From NCBI RefSeq assembly GCF_001445575.1, contig NZ_CP013200.1:2418001-2482000 (forward strand): a stretch of 64,000 bases of DNA, in the 5' to 3' direction. Positions 58,179-64,000 of the stretch are shown piece by piece. The stretch comes from Arthrobacter alpinus. GTDB lineage: Bacteria > Actinomycetota > Actinomycetes > Actinomycetales > Micrococcaceae. The notes below the pieces were generated by a model. The model did not search any database, was not told the origin of the DNA, and saw only the letters and a program-made list of their open reading frames with translations. Made by a program: the position numbers and the translations under genes. Position 1 is the first letter of the stretch. Every line of letters starts with the position of its first letter.

Positions 58179-58939
58179 GACAAGCGGGGGTAACGCCACG
58201 CGCCCCGGGAACCAAGCCATAAGGTCACCGCGGCGGCGGAGGCGTTGACAAGAAGCAGTGAGATGAGCACCAAAAGCTGAATGAGTCCGGCGTCGATCGG
58301 GGCGGCACCGCCTAAAATCATGCCCACAAAGGCGCCGGGCAAGGTGACTAAGCCGGCCGTGCGGGTCTGATCCAGCGTGGGAAGTATGGCCTCTCCGGCG
58401 ACTGGGCGGGCAACCATGAGGCGGGCTGCCGGCCACTGGAAGCCCAAGGCCACGGCTGCCTCCACTTCATGGTGTCGCAGCGTGAGTTCATCGCGGACTC
58501 GTCGCCCCGATAACGTCACAGCGGACATGGCGCCACCAATCTGTTGCCCAACCACGGCAATGATGGCCAGCGCGCTGAAGGGGACAACGCCCAGGGCGAA
58601 CATCAAGACAGCAACGGGGATGACCCCGGCGGCGATGGGAATTGCGGCAATCCACCAGCGGCCGTCCGAGGCAACCCGCCGCCCCGACGTCCACACCGCC
58701 ACCGTGAACATCAGTGCCACGAAGCAAAAGGCCCAGGGGCCGCGGTCGGACAGCCACGCTATGACAAGCACCACAGCGGCGAGCTGCAGAAGTGCGCGCA
58801 GCCCCGCAAACAGCATGTCCCAGGGGGATCGGCCAAGCGCCAGACGCCACAGCGCAGCGGCCAAAATCAGCATGACGGCAAGCAATATCCACGCGTTCGG
58901 GCCCAGAATGAGAAGCGTCGAGTTATCCACGATTGTCAT
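58175..58939 (-). CDS. ABC transporter permease, FetB/YbbM (UPF0014) family
   Basis: A 254-residue membrane protein with about seven helices and the FetB pattern LRALLQLAAVVLVIAWL, GRRVRDELTLRHHEVEAAVALG and LPGAFVGMILGG. In other bacteria FetB pairs with the ATPase FetA in iron export; no ATPase gene is next to it here. The ATG at 58937-58939 is chosen. Confidence 0.9.
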   Translation of the reverse strand: MTIVDNSTLLILGPNAWILLAVMLILAAALWRLALGRSPWDMLFAGLRALLQLAAVVLVIAWLSDRGPWAFCFVALMFTVAVWTSGRRVASDGRWWIAAIPIAAGVIPVAVLMFALGVVPFSALAIIAVVGQQIGGAMSAVTLSGRRVRDELTLRHHEVEAAVALGFQWPAARLMVARPVAGEAILPTLDQTRTAGLVTLPGAFVGMILGGAAPIDAGLIQLLVLISLLLVNASAAAVTLWLGSRGAWRYPRLS

Positions 58940-58962
58940 TATGGCAAGTCACCGGTGAACTT

Positions 58963-58991
58963 TTGCGCTCCTTGTCCCAAACAACTAGACT
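58963..58991 (+). promoter_or_regulatory. Probable rpsA promoter
   Basis: TTGCGC (58963-58968), a 17-nt spacer and TAGACT (58986-58991) give a plausible sigma-A promoter. The leader to the rpsA ATG would be about 180 nt, long enough to hold autoregulatory structure. Confidence 0.5.
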
Positions 58992-59176
58992 AAATAGGCA
59001 TGTCATGCGTGAAATGGGCCGTTTCGGCGGTCTTGTGACGCGCAGCACGTGCACCAAGTATTTCGCAGGAACCCCTGCAACCATAATAATTCCGGTTCCC
59101 ACCGGGCTGGCAGCGACCTTTCGCGGCCGGCTTGGGAATTGGCGAAACCAACTATCCACATCGGAGCCCCTACTAC

Positions 59177-60654
59177 ATGACCATCACGACCCCGAGAAGA
59201 CAAGTACTCCTGTTGTTGCAATCAACGACATTGGTACTGCTGAAGAATTTCTCGCCGCAGTGGACGCAACCATCAAGTACTTCAACGACGGAGATCTCGT
59301 CGAAGGTGTAGTTGTCAAGGTTGACCGCGACGAAGTTCTGCTCGACATCGGTTACAAGACCGAAGGTGTCATCCCCTCCCGTGAGCTGTCCATCAAGCAC
59401 GACGTTGATCCCGGTGACGTTGTCGCCGTTGGCGATCAGGTCGAAGCCTTGGTCCTCACGAAGGAAGATAAAGAAGGCCGCCTGATCCTCTCCAAGAAGC
59501 GCGCTCAGTACGAGCGTGCCTGGGGCGACATCGAGAAGGTCAAGGAAGAAGATGGTGTCGTTACCGGTACCGTCATCGAAGTGGTCAAGGGTGGACTTAT
59601 CCTCGACATCGGCCTGCGCGGCTTCTTGCCCGCATCGCTGGTCGAGATGCGCCGTGTGCGCGACCTGGCTCCCTACATCGGTCAGCAGATCGAAGCCAAG
59701 ATCATCGAGCTGGACAAGAACCGCAACAACGTTGTTCTGTCCCGCCGTGCCTGGCTCGAGCAGACTCAGTCCGAGGTTCGCTCCACGTTCCTCAACAAGC
59801 TGGAAAAGGGTCAGGTTCGTCCCGGCGTTGTTTCCTCCATCGTCAACTTCGGTGCATTCGTTGACCTGGGCGGCGTAGACGGTCTCGTCCACGTTTCCGA
59901 GCTGTCCTGGAAGCACATCGACCACCCGTCTGAGGTTGTCGAAGTTGGCCAGGAAGTCACCGTCGAGGTTCTCGAAGTTGACCTGGACCGCGAGCGTGTA
60001 TCGCTCTCGCTCAAGGCTACGCAGGAAGACCCGTGGCAGACCTTCGCCCGCACCCACGCCCTCGGGCAGGTTGTACCGGGTAAGGTCACCAAGCTGGTTC
60101 CGTTCGGTGCGTTCGTTCGCGTTGAAGACGGCATCGAAGGCCTCGTTCACATCTCCGAGCTGGCCGTGCGCCACGTTGAGCTGGCCGAGCAGGTTGTCTC
60201 CGTTGGTGACGAGCTGTTCGTCAAGGTCATCGACATCGACCTGGAACGCCGCCGGATCTCGCTGTCCCTCAAGCAGGCTAACGAGGGTGTTGACGTCGAC
60301 TCCACCGAGTTCGATCCCGCACTCTACGGCATGGTTGCTGAGTACGACGAAGAAGGCAACTACAAGTACCCGGAGGGCTTCGATTCCGAGTCCAACGAGT
60401 GGCTTGAAGGCTACGAGACTCAGCGCTCCGTCTGGGAGCAGCAGTACGCTGACGCTCAGGCTCGCTGGGAGTCCCACAAGAAGCAGGTTGCCGAGCACGC
60501 CGCAGAAGATGCAGCTGCTGACAACGCCGGTGAAGGTGGCGAGTCCGCAGGGACTTCCTACTCCTCCGAGCCTGCTGCAACCGAGTCAGGTGCCGGCACG
60601 CTGGCTTCCGATGAGGCACTTGCTGCTCTGCGCGAAAAGCTGACCGGAAACTAA
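59177..60654 (+). CDS. rpsA: 30S ribosomal protein S1, frameshift near start
   Basis: Ribosomal protein S1, about 492 residues, with four S1 repeats (VVVKVDRDEVLLDIGYKTEG, TVIEVVKGGLILDIGLRGF, SSIVNFGAFVDLGGVDGLVH, TKLVPFGAFVRVEDGIEGLV) and an acidic tail. The normal N-terminus MTITT opens at ATG 59177, but then reads out of frame; adding one C to the CCCC run at 59190-59193 gives MTITTPEKTSTPVVAINDIG. GGAG precedes the ATG. Because S1 is essential, the break is probably a consensus error. Confidence 0.93.
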
Positions 60655-60704
60655 TTTCGGCACAGGTAAGCATGGCTGTGTGAAAACGCAGTGCTGCTGA
60701 CTTG

Positions 60705-60739
60705 AGTGTGGGTCCTAGCCATTGGCTGGGGCCCACACT
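60705..60739 (+). terminator. Terminator after rpsA
   Basis: A 16-bp stem (60705-60720 with 60724-60739, containing two or three G-T pairs) closes on ATT. Confidence 0.8.
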
Positions 60740-60882
60740 TGCTTAACGCGTAGAGTTTATTGGTTCTGCTTCCAAGGGTTTCCAAGGGGACAGCCCGTAA
60801 GGGGAGCTGATTGCTGAGAACTTTGTCAGTGAGCAAAGATATGATCATGACACCACACGTACACATATTGGGGGAGCTGCAC

Positions 60883-61545
60883 ATGCCAACAAACTATCCG
60901 GGAGGGGACCAGAGTAATCCCGGTCCCTACACCCCGCCGCCTGCTGGGCATGTAACCCCCGGCTATTTCAGCCCGGCAACGCCACCGCCGTCACACGATG
61001 TCCCGCGCCCGTATGTGGCTCCTGGCCAGCAGCAGCCACAGGTCCAGCGACAAGCAGCGCCGCCGCAGGCTCCGGCGTATGCGGCACAGCCGGTTGTTCA
61101 GGCGCAATATATTCCCGTGCCGCAACATGGGCAGTACACAGGGCTGGTCGGTGCCGTTAAGAGCTACTTCAAGCAATATGCCACCTTTAGTGGCCGTTCC
61201 ACACGCAGTGAGTTTTGGTGGATGCAGTTGATCTTGTGGGGATTGCTCCTTATGGTCAGCATCTTCGGAACAGGAAGTAACGGAGGTGTTGCTGGATTCC
61301 TGGGCGGACTGATGATGTTCATCTATGTACTCTTCGTGTTGGGCACCGTGGTGCCAACCCTCGCGCTTTTCGTTCGGCGGCTTCATGACGCCAATATGAG
61401 CGGTGGTTTTCTTGCGCTGGCCCTGATTCCTTATGCGGGCGCTCTGATTATCTGCATTTTGGCGGCGCTGCCGAGCAACCCGCGAGGTGTCAGGTATGAG
61501 AAGTTTCCGCCTAACCGGCCGCAGGGCAGCTACCCGCTGCGGTAG
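60883..61545 (+). CDS. DUF805 family membrane protein
   Basis: A 220-residue protein. Its first 90 residues are rich in Pro, Gln and Gly; the DUF805 domain then begins (GAVKSYFKQYATFSGRSTRSEFWW) with three or four helices and ends FVRRLHDANMSGG. Function unknown. The ATG at 60883 is chosen for GGGGGAG 5 nt upstream; an open frame runs further up without good starts. Confidence 0.85.
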   Translation: MPTNYPGGDQSNPGPYTPPPAGHVTPGYFSPATPPPSHDVPRPYVAPGQQQPQVQRQAAPPQAPAYAAQPVVQAQYIPVPQHGQYTGLVGAVKSYFKQYATFSGRSTRSEFWWMQLILWGLLLMVSIFGTGSNGGVAGFLGGLMMFIYVLFVLGTVVPTLALFVRRLHDANMSGGFLALALIPYAGALIICILAALPSNPRGVRYEKFPPNRPQGSYPLR

Positions 61546-61590
61546 GGGAACCCTTGAAAGGAGCTGCTTATCAGGCGCGGGATCAGTGAA

Positions 61591-62313
61591 TTAGCCGAGG
61601 TTCGTGTCAACCCAGTCTGTACCGGCCGCCATGAGTGTGCACCGGCCAGCGGTGAGTGAAGCGAGCCGTTCCACCGCATCGATAATGACCTGCTCATCGT
61701 CGGACATGGCCAGCCCAAGGTGAGTATCGGCGCCGTCGTACGTATTGCCTGTCATAACATAGCCAGCGCTGCGCAGATCATTCTCAAGGCGCCCGGCCTC
61801 GGCGTGGGGCACGGCCACAGTGAACAGTTTCAGCCGTTCCCTGCGTGCCAGCGGGACCAGCTCCAGAGCCGTACTGACTGATTCGGAGTAGGCCCGCACC
61901 AGCCCTCCGGCGCCGAGTAGTATGCCACCAAAGTAGCGCACGACGACGGCGCACACGTCGCTGAGATCGGCGGCACCTTGTGCGGCGATGCCGTTGCTGG
62001 ACGGCGGGTGGATCTCACGTTTGATGAGCGCATCCAACATTGGAGTACCGGCGGTACCGGAGGGTTCCCCGTCGTCATTGGAGCGTTGGATGCTTCGGTC
62101 TGCGCCGATGACAAAGGCGGAGCAGTGGTGCCTGGCATCGTAGAATTCCTTGCGCAATTCTGTTATCAGTTCGCGGGCGGAGGATTCCTGCTCCACGCGC
62201 CGTAACACCGTGATGAATCGTGAGCGTTTGATGGATATTTCATGCCGAAAGTCGGGGCCGGATGCCAGTGTTGTATAGCTATTGGGTCCGGAGGAGGCCA
62301 GAGGGAGTGTCAC
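61591..62313 (-). CDS. YigZ/IMPACT family protein
   Basis: A 240-residue protein of the YigZ family: ELRKEFYDARHHCSAFVIG, SNDDGEPSGTAGTPML and VVRYFGGILLGAGGLVRAYS are conserved. The N-terminal domain resembles ribosomal S5-like folds; the reaction is not established. The only start candidate is a GTG at 62311-62313 that overlaps an AGGAGG sequence, leaving no spacing, so the start is uncertain. Confidence 0.88.
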   Translation of the reverse strand: MTLPLASSGPNSYTTLASGPDFRHEISIKRSRFITVLRRVEQESSARELITELRKEFYDARHHCSAFVIGADRSIQRSNDDGEPSGTAGTPMLDALIKREIHPPSSNGIAAQGAADLSDVCAVVVRYFGGILLGAGGLVRAYSESVSTALELVPLARRERLKLFTVAVPHAEAGRLENDLRSAGYVMTGNTYDGADTHLGLAMSDDEQVIIDAVERLASLTAGRCTLMAAGTDWVDTNLG

Positions 62314-62412
62314 CTCCTGATCCTATCCAACGCAGCGGTGTCACCTTCATTTGCCTATGCGGTGCTGTGTCCACTAAAGCTTTCCTACGGCACGCTGGAT
62401 AGTATGGGGGGC

Positions 62413-63348
62413 ATGCTTTCACTTGGTCTCACCGGCGGCATCGCGGCCGGAAAATCGTTGCTCTCTGCCCGTTTTCGCGAGCTGGGAGCCGTTGTTATTG
62501 ATGCCGACCAGCTGGCCCGCGAGGTCGTGGCCCCTGGCACTGTCGGCCTGACCGCCGTCGTGGATCATTTTGGTTCGGAAATGTTGCTGCCTGATGGTTC
62601 TCTGAATCGCACCGCTCTGGGTGCCCGCGTCTTTTCCGATAAGGCGGAGCTTGCTGCGCTGAACGCCATCACTCACCCGTTGGTGCGTGCGGAGGCTGCT
62701 GCGCTGAAGTCTTGCGCCGGCCCGGGAGCCATCGTGGTCCAAGACATTCCGCTGCTGGTGGAGACCGGGCAAGGACCCAACTTTCACCTTGTTGTGGTGG
62801 CGCAGGCACCGCGGGAGATCCGGTTGGAGCGCATGATCCGTGACCGCGGTATGTCCCGGGAGGATGCGCTGGCGCGTATGTCCGCCCAGGCTAGCGACGA
62901 GGAGCGCGCGGCCGTGGCTGACGTGGTGATTGTCAACAACGGCACACGTGAAGACACGGTTGCGGCTTTGGACTCACTCTGGCATGGAAGGCTGCTGCCC
63001 TTTGCAGCGAATTTGGCGGCCGGCCGGGCGCACGACTCTGCTGGTGCAGGGTTTGGAGCTCTCAAGCCTCACGTGGAAGCTGAACTTGGCGCAGAAGCAG
63101 CCTCGAGAGCTAGGGCGCTTCTCCGCCTCCAGCATGCGGTGGGGGAGAGGGCCGTCATCGGCGCCTTGCAGCATGACGGTTTTGGCCCGGTGTTTCGCGT
63201 GGTACCTCTGGAAGGCATTTTGCCAGAGCTGATCCTTGGTGCGCTTGCCGGTGCAGGCTTCTTTCCGGTGTCGGATACCAGCGGTGGCGCCACGGTGCTG
63301 GCCTCGGCAGATCCGGGACAGGGCACAAGGATTATTTTCGCAGCCTAG
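62413..63348 (+). CDS. coaE: Dephospho-CoA kinase with C-terminal extension
   Basis: A 311-residue protein. Residues 1-205 are dephospho-CoA kinase, the last step of CoA synthesis: P-loop LGLTGGIAAGKS, DADQLAREVV, VVQDIPLLVETG and MIRDRGMSREDALARM. About 95 further residues (RARALLRLQHAVGER to the end) are not part of the kinase. Mycobacterial CoaE carries a GrpB-like domain there, and this may be a decayed version. The ATG at 62413 matches the family start; ATG 62404 is also in frame. Confidence 0.9.
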   Translation: MLSLGLTGGIAAGKSLLSARFRELGAVVIDADQLAREVVAPGTVGLTAVVDHFGSEMLLPDGSLNRTALGARVFSDKAELAALNAITHPLVRAEAAALKSCAGPGAIVVQDIPLLVETGQGPNFHLVVVAQAPREIRLERMIRDRGMSREDALARMSAQASDEERAAVADVVIVNNGTREDTVAALDSLWHGRLLPFAANLAAGRAHDSAGAGFGALKPHVEAELGAEAASRARALLRLQHAVGERAVIGALQHDGFGPVFRVVPLEGILPELILGALAGAGFFPVSDTSGGATVLASADPGQGTRIIFAA

Positions 63349-63508
63349 AGCTGCTCAAAGATCAAGGTGGTCGCAGTCCTGAAGGCTGCTTGACTGCTGC
63401 CAATTCTTGTTGATGATAGAAACTGTCTTGTTCAAAGTAGATGTTTATTCTACGGTGTGGATACATCACGCCGCTCTGTCTTCATTGGCAGAATCCACAG
63501 GAGTAAAG

Positions 63509-64000
63509 ATGACAGTGAATGGAACCGCAGCACGTACCGAACGCAAAGACTGCCTCGCCGCTGATGAGGCCGATTCTCTGGCCCTATTCAAGGGGCGGTT
63601 TATCTTGCCACCGGGAGTCATCTACCTTGACGGCAATTCCTTGGGTCCGCGCCCCGCCGGTGCCCTGGAGCGAGTTCAAGAAGTGGTCACCGAAGAATGG
63701 GGTGTTGGCCTCATTCGCAGTTGGAACACAGCCGGTTGGTTTGATCTCCCAGGACGGTTGGGAGAGAAATTGGCTCAGCTTATGGGTGGCGGCAAGGGGC
63801 AGGCCGTAGTTACTGACACAACCAGCCTGAACCTCTTCAAGGCACTTGCCTCGGCCATCCGCATTCAGCAGGTGGACCACCCTGAAAAGCGTGTCATTGT
63901 GACCGAACGCGACAATTTCCCCTCTGACGTCTACATTGCAGAAGGGATCATCGACTTCTTGAACTCCATGAGCCAGGAAGCAGGTGTCCGCTACGAAGTA
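63509..64000 (+). CDS. kynU: Kynureninase, N-terminal part (3' end outside window)
   Basis: The first 164 residues of a PLP-dependent enzyme that cleaves kynurenine to anthranilate and alanine in tryptophan breakdown. IYLDGNSLGPRPAGALE, SWNTAGWFDLP and VTDTTSLNLFKAL are typical, as is VTERDNFPSDVYIAEG. The ATG at 63509 has AGGAG 6 nt upstream. The frame stays open to the window's end. The inverted repeat GTAGA-N7-TCTAC (63437-63453) upstream may be an operator. Confidence 0.92.
   Translation, partial: MTVNGTAARTERKDCLAADEADSLALFKGRFILPPGVIYLDGNSLGPRPAGALERVQEVVTEEWGVGLIRSWNTAGWFDLPGRLGEKLAQLMGGGKGQAVVTDTTSLNLFKALASAIRIQQVDHPEKRVIVTERDNFPSDVYIAEGIIDFLNSMSQEAGVRYEV

Noticed and set aside
59173..60498. 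441-codon open frame antisense to rpsA
   Set aside because: It lies wholly opposite a clear S1 gene. Long antisense frames arise from codon bias in GC-rich genes, and the product resembles no known family.

Overview
The window looks like a chromosomal segment of a high-GC Gram-positive actinobacterium of the Micrococcaceae, most like Arthrobacter. The grounds are the gene order rpsT / MazF-like / lepA / hemW / DUF3097 / hrcA / dnaJ / rsmE / phoH / ybeY / CNNM / era / recO / uppS, an actinobacterial bc1-aa3 respiratory gene set (ctaCDF and ctaE-qcrCAB, including the actinobacterial subunit IV), DUF3043 and DUF3054 proteins, and frequent GTG/TTG starts. No rRNA, tRNA, CRISPR array, prophage, insertion sequence or biosynthetic cluster was recognised. 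Most of the window is core genome.

Layout. 1-5 kb: end of a glutamate decarboxylase gene, rpsT, a MazF/PemK-like gene, lepA and hemW. 5-16.8 kb: DUF4870 and DUF3097 genes, the CIRCE-controlled hrcA-dnaJ-rsmE group, a 55-bp tandem repeat, a GerMN-type lipoprotein, the phoH-ybeY-CNNM-era operon and an LCP cell-wall protein. 17-30.6 kb: M13 peptidase, leuA with a probable leader peptide, recO-uppS, a hydrolase/flavoprotein pair, pyrD, an aldo/keto reductase, DUF3043, an M20 dipeptidase and erpA. 30.8-40 kb: cytochrome oxidase genes ctaCDF, then HPr and a divergent GntR regulator, then ctaE-qcrCAB. 40-51 kb: trpD, cutC, small regulators and membrane proteins, a fatty-acyl-CoA ligase, and two luciferase-like oxidoreductases flanking an AlaA-type aminotransferase. 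51-64 kb: a phosphate transporter behind a probable PHO box, a thioesterase, polA, an Eis-like acetyltransferase, a FetB-like permease, rpsA, DUF805, YigZ, coaE and the start of kynureninase.

How the genes work together. The ctaCDF and ctaE-qcrCAB groups together encode the terminal branch of aerobic respiration. hrcA-dnaJ is a heat-shock unit with its own operator. The phoH-ybeY-CNNM-era group and neighbouring recO-uppS serve ribosome maturation, repair and the cell envelope. The phosphate transporter has three GTTNACC repeats at exact 11-bp spacing upstream, as expected for PhoP control. leuA is preceded by a short frame with three consecutive Leu codons, as expected for attenuation.

Three genes (alaA, pit, rpsA) each appear broken by the loss of a single base next to a G or C run. 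Because rpsA is essential, consensus errors are more likely than true mutations. No convincing new multi-gene system was found. The most interesting unexplained items are DNA and RNA elements: the 55-bp tandem repeat, a 113-nt long hairpin after pyrD, a structured 426-bp gap after ctaF, a palindrome at the ctaE start and a 12-bp direct repeat before an oxidoreductase gene.
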